Made by a program: the position numbers and the translations under genes | The notes under the pieces: generated by a model | What the model was told of the DNA's origin: nothing | What the model saw: only the letters and a program-made list of their open reading frames with translations | Database searches by the model: none | NCBI GenBank assembly: GCA_963770375.1 | Contig: CAVYPM010000012.1 | Coordinates: forward strand, 88,365-152,364 | DNA from: DASVBE01 sp963770375 | Lineage (GTDB): Bacteria > Actinomycetota > Actinomycetes > Streptosporangiales > Streptosporangiaceae | Reading direction: 5' to 3' | Length of the DNA stretch: 64,000 bases | Part shown: positions 18,041-26,418 of the stretch, in pieces | How the letters are laid out: the number at the start of each line of letters is the position of its first letter | Numbering within the stretch: the first letter of the stretch is position 1

Positions 18041-18640
18041 ATGGCTGCTGCACAGGACCCTGACCAACAGGCTGGCCCGGCCTGGCCGGTGGAAGCCGGG
18101 CCGTTGTCCGGCCTGAGCGGGGTCGTCGGCAGCCCGCTGCCCGCGGCCACGCTGGACCGCACCGACCTGCGGCTGCTCGCGCTGCTCGCCGCGGACTCGC
18201 GGACCAGCCAGCGCAAGCTCGGCCGTGAGCTGAACATGTCGGCCCCCGCGGTCGGCGTCCGGATCGCCCGGCTGGAGCGGGCCGGGGTGATCCAGGGGTA
18301 CTCGGTGCGGGTCGACTGGGCGGCGGCGGGCTACCCGCTGCAGGCGTACCTGTCGATTACCGCGTCGGCCAACCTGGGCGGGGTGCTGCAGGCCCTGCAC
18401 GGCATCCCCGAGGTGGAGGAGGTGGCGGTGGTGGCCGGGTCGATGGACCTGCTGGCCCGGATCCGGCTGCGGGACCACAGCCACCTCAAGGCGCTGATGT
18501 TCGAGCAGGTCTGGCAGATCCCCGGGGTGCAGCGCACCGAGACGTTCCTGACGCTGGGCGAGATGCCGGGCAAGGAGTTCACCCGGCTGCTGATCGAGCA
18601 GCACGAGCGCCTGGCCGGCGAGGACGGCGGCGAGGCATAA
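18041..18640 (+). CDS. Lrp/AsnC family transcriptional regulator
   Basis: A 199-residue regulator with an AsnC-type helix-turn-helix (LDRTDLRLLALLAADSRTSQ through NMSAPAVGVRIARLERAGVIQGY, about residues 39-95) and a C-terminal RAM effector domain ending in TFLTLGEMPGKEFT. A 38-residue low-complexity N-terminus precedes the HTH. ATG 18041 is preferred over GTG 18032 because GAGGAG lies nine bases upstream of it. It sits 78 bases after the importer operon and is followed by a hairpin. Lrp proteins sense amino acids, which fits a role beside peptide uptake (inference). Confidence 0.92.
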   Translation: MAAAQDPDQQAGPAWPVEAGPLSGLSGVVGSPLPAATLDRTDLRLLALLAADSRTSQRKLGRELNMSAPAVGVRIARLERAGVIQGYSVRVDWAAAGYPLQAYLSITASANLGGVLQALHGIPEVEEVAVVAGSMDLLARIRLRDHSHLKALMFEQVWQIPGVQRTETFLTLGEMPGKEFTRLLIEQHERLAGEDGGEA

Positions 18641-18659
18641 AGGGCAGTACCTGAGCGCG

Positions 18660-18685
18660 GGGCTGGCGGGAAATGGCGCCAGCCC
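18660..18685 (+). terminator. Hairpin after the Lrp gene
   Basis: GGGCTGGCG (18660-18668) pairs perfectly with CGCCAGCCC (18677-18685) around an eight-base loop, 20 bases after the Lrp stop codon. There is no U-tract, which is usual for GC-rich actinomycetes. It separates the Lrp gene from the peptidase gene. Confidence 0.5.
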
Positions 18686-18718
18686 GGATAATAAGGGCCC
18701 ACTTAGGGGGAGGTGGGC

Positions 18719-20215
18719 ATGGGGCAGCCACCGGATCCGCAGCCAGGACCAGAACGGCGAGCACGCCGCCCGTTGCTGCGCAACGAGATCGTCTCGCAGG
18801 CTCTTCTGGATCCCGATGACCGCGCCGCGATCGGCCTGCCGGTCGGCCAGCCGGACAACCCGGACCCGGCCCTGCCCGTGGTCATCGAGCTCAACCTGCA
18901 GTACCAGGACGGCCTGGACGCCGTCACCGAGCGGTTCGCGGCGAAATGGACCGCGGTCATCGGGACGCCGGTGCCGGAGCAGACCGCCGACCTCTACTAC
19001 TGCGCGGACCTCACGGTCACGCAGGTCAAGGCGCTGGTCGAGGACGACCTGCGGAACCAGGTGCCGGCCACCCGGGTGGTGTACCGGGTCTGGCCGGACT
19101 TCCCGGTCCAGCCGCTGATCGACCGGTCCGGTTCCACGATCAAGGCCGACGCGGCCTTCCGCTCCTACGCCGCGGCGGGGCACGGCGTGACCTGGGCGGT
19201 CCTGGACTCCGGTATCGACCAGCAGCACCCGCACTTCAAGCAGTACGGCACGCTTCTCGGCGAGGTCGCCCACCTGCACAGGGACTTCACCGATCCGGAC
19301 GGCAAGGGCGACCCGCTGACCGACGGCATGGGGCACGGCACGCACGTCGCCGGCATCATCGCCGGCGGGATGGCGCCCAGGGCCCGCGGCGTCCGGGTGC
19401 TCCAGCAGCTGCAGGACCCGGACAACCCGCAGGGCACCACGACGCACGAGCGGAAGGTCGACCCGGCCCTGCTGTCCGGTATCGCGCCGCACGCCAAGCT
19501 GGTCAGCCTCAAGGTGCTCGACGACCAGGGGCGGGGCAGCTCGATGAACATCGTGCGGGCCCTGGAGCACATCCGCACCAAGATCAACGGCCCGAAGCTG
19601 ATGCGGGTGCACGGGGTCAACCTGAGCGTGGGCTACGAGTTCGACCCGAAGTGGTTCGCCTGCGGGCAGAGCCCGCTGTGCGTGGCGGTCAACCGGCTGG
19701 TCCGGTCGGGCGTGGTGGTCGTCGTCGCGGCGGGCAACACCGGTTACGGCGTGCTCAGCTCCATCCAGCGGCAGACCTCGGTCGGCTTCACGATGACCAT
19801 CAACGACCCGGGCAACGCCGAGCTGCCGATCACCGTCGGCGCCACGCACCGGGACATGCCGCACACCTACGGGGTGTCCTACTTCTCGTCCAAGGGGCCG
19901 ACCGGGGACGGCCGGGCCAAGCCGGACCTGGTCGCGCCGGGCGAGCGGATCACCTCGTGCGCCGCGGGCGACGCGCTGGCCGGGGCTGGGGGCAAGCCCG
20001 GTGAGGCGGTGTACGTCGAGGACAGCGGCACCAGCATGGCCGCCCCGCATGTATCTGGCGCGATCGCCGCGTTTCTGTCTATCCGGCAGGAGTTCGTCGG
20101 GCAGCCCGAGCAGGTCAAGGACATCTTCACCCGGTCGGCGACGCCGCTGGGCCGGGAGCGGTACTTCGAGGGGCACGGGCTCGTCGATCTGATGCGGGCC
20201 ATTCAGTCCGTCTAG
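18719..20215 (+). CDS. Cytoplasmic S8 (subtilisin-like) serine peptidase
   Basis: A 498-residue subtilase with the full triad: Asp163 (VLDSGID), His206 (GHGTHVAG) and Ser439 (GTSMAAPHVSG), plus the oxyanion Asn in AAGNTGYG. There is no signal peptide. The first 140 residues form a separate N-terminal region (LPVVIELNLQYQDGLDAVTERF) rather than a typical I9 propeptide. ATG 18719 lies six bases after AGGGGGAGG and is preferred over GTG 18713. It is followed 14 bases later by an alpha/beta hydrolase, and the two are probably co-transcribed. The targets are unknown. Confidence 0.93.
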   Translation: MGQPPDPQPGPERRARRPLLRNEIVSQALLDPDDRAAIGLPVGQPDNPDPALPVVIELNLQYQDGLDAVTERFAAKWTAVIGTPVPEQTADLYYCADLTVTQVKALVEDDLRNQVPATRVVYRVWPDFPVQPLIDRSGSTIKADAAFRSYAAAGHGVTWAVLDSGIDQQHPHFKQYGTLLGEVAHLHRDFTDPDGKGDPLTDGMGHGTHVAGIIAGGMAPRARGVRVLQQLQDPDNPQGTTTHERKVDPALLSGIAPHAKLVSLKVLDDQGRGSSMNIVRALEHIRTKINGPKLMRVHGVNLSVGYEFDPKWFACGQSPLCVAVNRLVRSGVVVVVAAGNTGYGVLSSIQRQTSVGFTMTINDPGNAELPITVGATHRDMPHTYGVSYFSSKGPTGDGRAKPDLVAPGERITSCAAGDALAGAGGKPGEAVYVEDSGTSMAAPHVSGAIAAFLSIRQEFVGQPEQVKDIFTRSATPLGRERYFEGHGLVDLMRAIQSV

Positions 20216-20229
20216 GGAGGGGGTTCCCG

Positions 20230-21639
20230 ATGGCCGATCTCACCACCTGGCCGACCTGGGAAATCCAGTTCGACCGGTCCGGCAACGTCGACCCGGCGGC
20301 GCGCGCCGCGCTGCTCACCGAGATCCCGGGGGCCGGGATCACCGACCTGGTGGTGATGAGCCACGGCTGGAACTCCTCGCCGGACCACTCCCGGGTGCTG
20401 TACAAGCAGTGGTTCGGCATGCTCGACAAGCTCGTCCCCGACGGGACCCCGGCCCAGATCGGCACACTGGGCGTGATCTGGCCGTCCATGCTCTGGACGG
20501 ACGAGACGCCGCCGGGCGGCGCGGGCGGTGGCGGGGGCGGCGGTGCGGCCGGGCTGGCCGGCGCGGGGCCGGGCGGAGGCGCGGGCGCGCCGGTGGCCGC
20601 GCTGGACGCCGTCTACCCCGATCAGGACCAGCAGCAGATCCTCGGCCAGCTGGCCGCGCTGCTCGACGCGCAGTCGCCGGACCCGGCGGAGCTGGCCAAG
20701 TTCCACGCGCTGATGGTCCAGCTGGCCGCCAGCGAGCCGGCCGCGATCGGCCCGGAGGACAGCGGCCCGCAGACGATGCTCACCGAGGACCCGCAGGTGC
20801 TCGCGCAGCGGTTCGCCGCGGCCCTCGACGACGCGGCCGGGCCCGGGGCCGGGCAGGCCGCGGACCAGGGCGGTGCGGCCGACATCGGCGGGGCGGCGGA
20901 CCTGGGCGGGGCCGCGGACCTGGGCGGGGCGGGCGACGACGGGCAGGGCGCGGCCGGGTTCGGCGCGATCACCGGCCGGCTGTGGAACGGGATGAAGGAA
21001 GCCCTGCGGCAGCTCACCTACTTCCAGATGAAGGACCGCGCCGGGACCGTCGGCCAGCAGGGCCTCGGCCCGTTCCTCGGCGACCTGGCCAGCCGCTCGG
21101 CCGGGCTGCGCGTGCACCTGATCGGGCACAGCTTCGGCGGCCGGCTGGTCTCGTTCACGCTGGCGGGCCTGCCCGCCGGCAAGCCGTCCCCGGTCGCCTC
21201 GCTGACCCTGCTGGAGGGGGCGTTCTCGCACTTCGCGTTCGCCGCGTCGCTGCCGCAGGACAAAGGCCGGTCCGGGGCGCTGAACGGCATGACGGCCCGG
21301 GTCAACGGCCCGCTGCTGGCCTGCTTCTCGTCCTTCGACCTGGCCCTGGCCATCTTCTACCCGGTGGCCTCGATGACGTCCGGCGACGACGCGGCCGGGC
21401 TGACCGACGCGCTGAAGTTCCGGTTCGGCGGCATGGGCCACGACGGCGCCCAGGCGGTCGGGGCGGCCGCGGTCGCGGTCAAGAAGGTGGGCCAGCCCTA
21501 TCAGTTCACGGCCGGGAAGTTCACCAACATCGACTGCAGCTCGGTGGTCAAGAAGGGCGACCCGCCGTCCGGCGCGCACAGCGACATCGTGCATCCCGAG
21601 CTGGGCTGGGCCATGCTCACCGCGGCCGGGCTGGTCTGA
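20230..21639 (+). CDS. Large alpha/beta hydrolase (lipase/esterase-like), uncharacterised
   Basis: A 469-residue protein. The hydrolase fold is shown by VVMSHGWNSS (residues 42-50, oxyanion strand) and the nucleophile elbow HLIGHSFGGR with Ser301. Two Gly/Ala-rich insertions, at about 96-122 and 203-240 (the second with repeated GGAADLGG-like units), separate these parts and probably form a flexible lid or linker. No signal peptide is visible. ATG 20230 has AGGGAGGGGG just upstream. It is coupled to the S8 peptidase gene. No specific substrate can be inferred. Confidence 0.85.
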   Translation: MADLTTWPTWEIQFDRSGNVDPAARAALLTEIPGAGITDLVVMSHGWNSSPDHSRVLYKQWFGMLDKLVPDGTPAQIGTLGVIWPSMLWTDETPPGGAGGGGGGGAAGLAGAGPGGGAGAPVAALDAVYPDQDQQQILGQLAALLDAQSPDPAELAKFHALMVQLAASEPAAIGPEDSGPQTMLTEDPQVLAQRFAAALDDAAGPGAGQAADQGGAADIGGAADLGGAADLGGAGDDGQGAAGFGAITGRLWNGMKEALRQLTYFQMKDRAGTVGQQGLGPFLGDLASRSAGLRVHLIGHSFGGRLVSFTLAGLPAGKPSPVASLTLLEGAFSHFAFAASLPQDKGRSGALNGMTARVNGPLLACFSSFDLALAIFYPVASMTSGDDAAGLTDALKFRFGGMGHDGAQAVGAAAVAVKKVGQPYQFTAGKFTNIDCSSVVKKGDPPSGAHSDIVHPELGWAMLTAAGLV

Positions 21640-21705
21640 CCTGGGGCCGGTGGCTCGCCACCCAGCTCCCGTGATCCGTAAAGAACTTTCTGCCGGCCGC
21701 CGCCG

Positions 21706-24175
21706 CTAGCGGGTGCGGGGGCGGGTCCTGGCCAGCCGCCGCCAGGTGAGGAGGATGAGCACGAGGGCGAGCACGGCCTGCATCGCCATCGCCAGCAGCC
21801 ACTGGTGCGGGGTGTGATTCCACAGCGGGTCCGGCTTGGTGTCCGGGCTGAGCGGCTGGATGTGGTTGAGGTCCGCGGTGGACGCTATCGCGGCGAAGCC
21901 CCACCGGGACGGTGCGAACCAGGACAGCTGCTCCAGGCCGGTGATGCCGTTGATGGCGAACACGCCGCCGCTCAGCACGACCTCGACCAGGACCGCCAGC
22001 ACCAGCAGCGGCATGGTCTTGTCCGAGGAGTTGACCACCGCGGAGATGAGCAGGCCCAGCACCATGGAGGCCACCGCGAGCAGCGCCATCGCGGCGATGA
22101 GCTCCACCAGCGGATGGGACGTCAGGAAGGCGCCGGAGGGCGGCAGCTTGCGGCCGAGCATCCCGATGTAGACCATCACGACCGCCTGCAGCGCGCTGAT
22201 CAGGCCAAGAATCACGAGCTTCGACCACAGGTAGGCGCCGGGCGACAGGCCGGCGGCCCGTTCCCGGGTGTAGATCGCCCGTTCCTTGACCAGTTCCCTG
22301 ACCGCGTTCGCCAGGCCGATCAGGCAGGCGCTCATGACCAGGATCAGCAGGACGGGCTGGGCGTCGACGTTGCCCGGGCCGGTCAGCCCCTTGGCGGCCG
22401 GGACGGCCCGGATCAGGCCGCCGAGGACGAACGGCAGCACGGTCAGCACCACCGCGTAGTTGCGGTCGGCGGCGATGACCGCGAGATACCGCCGGGCCAG
22501 GGTGGAGAGCTGGGCCAGCCGGTTCCGTGACTTCGGCGGCGGCGCAGCCTTGGCGGCCGCCGGGATGGCCCGGGGCGCCTGCACGGCCGCCGTGACGTAC
22601 TGGGCGCAGTACGCGGAGCTGCGGTACTCCCCCGCCCAGTCCCGGTCCGGCTCGGCCTCGAAGGCCCGGAACACCTGGGCCCAGCCGGGCTGGCCGAAAT
22701 GCTTGAGGCCCTCGGCGGGCGGCCCGAAGTAGGCGATCTTGCCGCCGGGCACGAGGACCAGCAGACGGTCGCAGATGTCGAGGTTGGCCACGCTGTGCGT
22801 GACGACGATGACCGTCCGGCCGTCGTGGGCCAGGTCGGCCATCATCTCCATGACCGACATGTCCAGGCCGGGGTCCAGCCCGGACGTTGGCTCGTCCAGG
22901 AAGAGCAGGGAGGGTTTGGTGAGCAGCTCGAGGGCGACGTTGACCCGCTTCTGCTGGCCGCCGGACAGCGCCGAGGTGCGGGTCTCCGCGTGCTTCGTGA
23001 GGGACAGCTCGCCGAGCACCTCGGTGATCCGCCGGTCCCGCTCCGGCTTGCTGACGTCCCGGGGGAACCGCAGCTCGGCGGCGTAGCCCAGGGCTTTCTG
23101 GGCGGACAGCTGCGTGTGCAGGATGTTCTCCTGCGGGACCAGGCCGATCCGGTGCCGCAGCTCGTCGTAGTCCGCGTACAGGTCGCGCTCGTCGTACAGG
23201 ACCGATCCTGAGGTGGCCGGCCGCATGCCGGTCAGCGCGCCGAGCAGGGTGGACTTGCCCGCGCCGCTGGGCCCGATCACGGCGAGCAGGCAGCGCTCAC
23301 CGAGCGGGAAGCTCACGTCGTCCAGGATCACCTTGCCGCCGGGCAGCCGGACGGTCAGGCCGCGGGCCTCCAGCGACACGTCGCCGGTGTCGATGAACTC
23401 CTGCAGCTCGCCGCCGACCAGGCGGAAGGTGGCGTGGCCGATGCCGATGACGTCGGCCTCGGTGACCGGGGCGGTGCTGACGCGCTGCCCGTTGACGTAG
23501 GTGCCGTTATGGCTGCCGAGGTCGGCGATCTCGTAGCCGGTGACGATCTTGCGCAGTTCGGCGTGGTAGCGGGAGACGCCGAGGTCGGGGACGACGACCT
23601 GGTTGTCGGGGGCCCGGCCGATCTTCAGGGCCCGGGCCGGGAGCGGCAGGATGCCGCTCGGCGCACGGCTGGCGCGGCGGGGCGCCGGGATGGCGCGCGG
23701 CCGGGGCCGGCGGGGCCGGGCGGGTCGGCGGAATGGCGGCCGCCGGGGCCTGCGGGGCGGGGCGCGGCTGGACCCCGGTGGCCAGCTCGGTGGTCTCCGG
23801 GCTGGGCGGCACGGCGGGTGCGGCCGGCGCGGCGGGTGCGGCGGGTGCGGCCGCCAGCGAGCAGGACACGGCCGGGCCGAGGTCCGGGTGGCCCAGGCGG
23901 ATCAGGCACGCCCCGGTGATCTCCACCCGCTCGACGCGGTCGCGGCCGACGAACGTCCCGTTGGTGCTGCCGGCGTCCTCCAGCAGCCACTGGCCGCTGT
24001 CCGCCCGGAAGACCGCGTGCAGCCAGGAGACCGTGGGGTCGTCCAGCACGAGGTCCGACTGGGGGTCGCGGCCGATCCGGTACCGGGACCCCGGCTGAAG
24101 CGCGCGGTCGTACCCCTGGATACGGATCAGAAGGGCCGGGAGGGCAACGGGGGAAGCTTCCTGCTCGGCCGTCAC
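21706..24175 (-). CDS. FHA-FHA-ABC transporter of the Rv1747 type, frameshifted in the linker
   Basis: A membrane exporter in which phosphothreonine-binding FHA domains are fused to an ABC ATPase and permease. Reading from 24175: FHA one (YRIGRDPQSDLVLDD, DAGSTNGTF), then a Pro/Ala-rich linker where the frame changes at about 23690-23730 (one extra base). FHA two follows (LKIGRAPDNQVVVPDLGVSRYH, GSHNGTYV), then an ABCG-type ATPase (GPSGAGKST, LSGGQQKR, LFLDEPTSGLDP) and an ABC-2 membrane domain with about six helices. The reconstructed length of about 822 residues is close to mycobacterial Rv1747, which is regulated by Ser/Thr kinases through its FHA domains. The frameshift may be an error, because both halves are well conserved. 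Confidence 0.82.
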
Positions 24176-24332
24176 CCGCCCACTTTACGTGGCCTTTGCC
24201 AGCAAATGGTTACCGCCTGCTCGTGAACTTTCCGCGTGCGGCGGCGGCGGGCTGGCCGGCGGGCGTACGGGACGGCCTGAGCGGCCGGCGATATGCTTGC
24301 GGTGATTCTCAAGATCAACTTGGGCCGGGAGC

Positions 24333-25175
24333 GTGGCCGTGACCGATGAGTACCGATTCCGCGCCTCGCCGTCGCTGACGGGGAACTGGCAGCACTTCCG
24401 GTTCGCGGTGGCCGACGGGGTCGCCACGGTCACCCTGGACCGGCCGGAGAAGCTGAACCCGCTGACCTTCGAGAGCTACGCGGACCTGCGCGATCTGCTG
24501 GCCGAGCTGCCGCATCACACCGACGTGCGGGTGCTGGTCATCCGCGGCGAGGGCAAGGGCTTCTGCGGCGGCGGCGACGTCAACGAGATCATCGGCGAGC
24601 TGATCAAGATGGAGCCGCGGGACCTGATCCGGTTCACGAAGATGACCGGGGACGTGATCCGCGCCATGCGCGAGTGCCCGGTCCCCATCATCGCGGCGGT
24701 GCACGGCATCGCCGCCGGGGCCGGGGCGGTGATCGCGCTGGCCGCGGACTTCCGGGTGGTCTCCGCGTCCGGCCGGTTCGCGTTCCTGTTCACCAAGGTG
24801 GGGCTGTCGGGCGGGGACATGGGCGCGGCCTACCTGCTGCCGCGGGTGGTCGGGCTGGGGCGTGCCACCGAGCTGCTGATGCTCGGCGGGGTCATCGACG
24901 CGGCCACCGCGGACCGGTACGGGCTGGTGTCCCGGCTGGTGGCGGACGACGAGATCGGCGGGGCCGTCGCGGAGCTGGCGCGCACGCTGGCCGACGGGCC
25001 GACGCTGGCGCTGGCGCAGACCAAGGCGCTGCTGACCAGGGAGCTGGACATGCCGCTGGGCGCGGCGATGGAGCTCGACGCGATGACCCAGGCGCTGCTC
25101 ATGACCACGAAGGACCACGCGGAGTTCCACGCGGCGTTCAACGAGAAGCGGCCGCCGCGGTGGCAGGGCCGCTGA
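24333..25175 (+). CDS. Enoyl-CoA hydratase/isomerase family protein
   Basis: A 280-residue crotonase-fold enzyme. It has the oxyanion-hole segments GEGKGFCGGGDVNEI and HGIAAGAGAVIALAADFRV, with an aspartate/glycine pattern (LSGGDMGAAYLLPR) in place of the two classic catalytic glutamates, so it may be a hydrolase or ring-opening member rather than a simple hydratase. GTG 24333 follows GGGCCGGGAG. It heads a three-gene block with an SDR and a RidA protein that resembles aryl-CoA pathway operons. The likely substrate is a dearomatised 2-amino- or 2-hydroxybenzoyl-CoA derivative (inference from the genes at 33.5-38.6 kb). Confidence 0.88.
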   Translation: MAVTDEYRFRASPSLTGNWQHFRFAVADGVATVTLDRPEKLNPLTFESYADLRDLLAELPHHTDVRVLVIRGEGKGFCGGGDVNEIIGELIKMEPRDLIRFTKMTGDVIRAMRECPVPIIAAVHGIAAGAGAVIALAADFRVVSASGRFAFLFTKVGLSGGDMGAAYLLPRVVGLGRATELLMLGGVIDAATADRYGLVSRLVADDEIGGAVAELARTLADGPTLALAQTKALLTRELDMPLGAAMELDAMTQALLMTTKDHAEFHAAFNEKRPPRWQGR

Positions 25176-25237
25176 GATGACGGCGCCGGCAGCGGCGCGG
25201 AGACGGCCGGCGGTGCGGAGACGGCCGGGGGGCGCGG

Positions 25238-25978
25238 GTGGCGCTGGTCACCGGGGCCGGGCGGGGTATCGGGCGGGCGGTCGCGCAGCGGCTGAGCGCG
25301 GAGGGCCTGCGGGTCGCGCTGGTCGCGCGGGACGCCGGGCAGCTGGCGGAGACCGCGGCGCTGTGCGCCGGTCCCGCGCTGGCGCTGCCCGCCGACGTGA
25401 CGGACGAGGGGCAGGTGCAGGACGCGTTCGGCGCGGTGGAGGATGCGTGGGGGCCGGTCGAGGTGCTGGTGGCCGCGGCGGGCGGCGGTTTCTCGGCCCG
25501 GCTGGAGGAGACCTCCGACGCGGACTGGCAGCGCATGCTCGATCTCAACCTGACCGCGCCGTTCCGGTGCGCCCGGCGGGCGGTGCCGGGCATGCGCGCG
25601 GGCGGATGGGGGCGGATCGTGGTGATCGCGTCCACCGCGGCGCGGATCGGCGAGCCGTACATTGCGGCGTACGCGGCGAGCAAGCATGGTGTGCTGGGGC
25701 TGGTCCGGTCGGCCGCGGCGGAGCTGGCCCGGACCGGGATCACGGTGAACGCGGTGTGCCCGGGGTACGCGGATACGCCGATGACGGACGGGACCGTGGC
25801 CCGGATCGCGGCGGTGTCCGGGCGGAGCGAGGAGAACGCGCGGCAGGCGCTGGAGCGCAAGCAGCCGATCGGGCGGCTGATCGCGCCCGGCGAGGTGGCG
25901 GACGCGGTGTGGTTCTGCGTATCCGCGGCGGCCGTGACCGGACAGGGCATCAACGTGGACGGAGGAACGGTGCAGTGA
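25238..25978 (+). CDS. Short-chain dehydrogenase/reductase (SDR)
   Basis: A classical SDR of 246 residues or slightly more. It has the cofactor motif TGAGRGIG at the very N-terminus, the NAG-equivalent AAAGGG, catalytic Ser in VIASTAAR, the YAASK motif and CPGYADTPM, ending in NVDGG. GTG 25238 is the only start in this frame, but it leaves almost nothing before the first beta strand. An ATG at 25177, placed just after the hydratase stop, would give a natural N-terminus if one G of the GGGGGG run at 25227-25232 were absent. It probably oxidises a hydroxyacyl-CoA formed by its neighbours. Confidence 0.88.
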   Translation: MALVTGAGRGIGRAVAQRLSAEGLRVALVARDAGQLAETAALCAGPALALPADVTDEGQVQDAFGAVEDAWGPVEVLVAAAGGGFSARLEETSDADWQRMLDLNLTAPFRCARRAVPGMRAGGWGRIVVIASTAARIGEPYIAAYAASKHGVLGLVRSAAAELARTGITVNAVCPGYADTPMTDGTVARIAAVSGRSEENARQALERKQPIGRLIAPGEVADAVWFCVSAAAVTGQGINVDGGTVQ

Positions 25979-26391
25979 GCCTGGAACGGGTCAACCCGGC
26001 GGAGCTGGCCCCGCCGAAGGGGTTCTCGCACGCCGTCACCGGGCGGGGCACGGTCATCTTCCTGGCCGGGCAGACCGCGCTGGACAGCGCCGGGAAGATC
26101 GCCGGCGAGGGCATCACGGCGCAGTTCGAGCAGGCGCTGGGCAATCTGCTGGCGGCGTTGCGCGCGGCCGGCGGCGAGCCGGGCATGCTGGCCAGCCTGA
26201 CCGTGTACGCCACTGACCTGGCCGACTACCGGGCGCACGCCGCAGAAATCGGCCAGGTGTGGCGGCGGCTGGTGGGCCGGGATTACCCGGCCATGGCGGC
26301 GATCGGCATCAGCCGCCTGTGGGACGAAGAAGCGCTGGTCGAGCTCCAGGGCCACGCGATCCTGCCCGAGCGCAGCGCTGGTGGCAGCTGA
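25975..26391 (+). CDS. RidA family (YjgF/YER057c) enamine/imine deaminase
   Basis: A 138-residue RidA-fold protein (GKGFSHAVTGRGTVIFLAGQTALD, then LASLTVYATDLADYRAH and the AAIGISRLWDEEALVELQGHAIL end). GTG 25975 overlaps the SDR stop as GTGA with GGAGG nine bases upstream. RidA proteins hydrolyse reactive enamines or imines to carbonyls. Next to an aryl-CoA pathway, this activity would make sense for an amino-substituted ring intermediate from 2-aminobenzoate. The canonical RidA arginine is not obvious to me, so it may be a diverged pathway-specific member. Confidence 0.88.
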   Translation: MSLERVNPAELAPPKGFSHAVTGRGTVIFLAGQTALDSAGKIAGEGITAQFEQALGNLLAALRAAGGEPGMLASLTVYATDLADYRAHAAEIGQVWRRLVGRDYPAMAAIGISRLWDEEALVELQGHAILPERSAGGS

Positions 26392-26418
26392 TCCACGGGT
26401 CGCAGCCGGTTCTGCGCC

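Noticed and set aside
16592..20176. Very long minus-strand open frame across the ATPase, Lrp and peptidase genes
   Set aside because: It is antisense to four well-supported genes, has low-complexity Arg/Gln/His/Val-rich composition and no domain; such frames arise from high GC at third positions.
20520..20960. Gly/Ala-rich repeats in the hydrolase as a sign of frameshift
   Set aside because: The frame is continuous on both sides into clear hydrolase motifs, so these are genuine low-complexity inserts.
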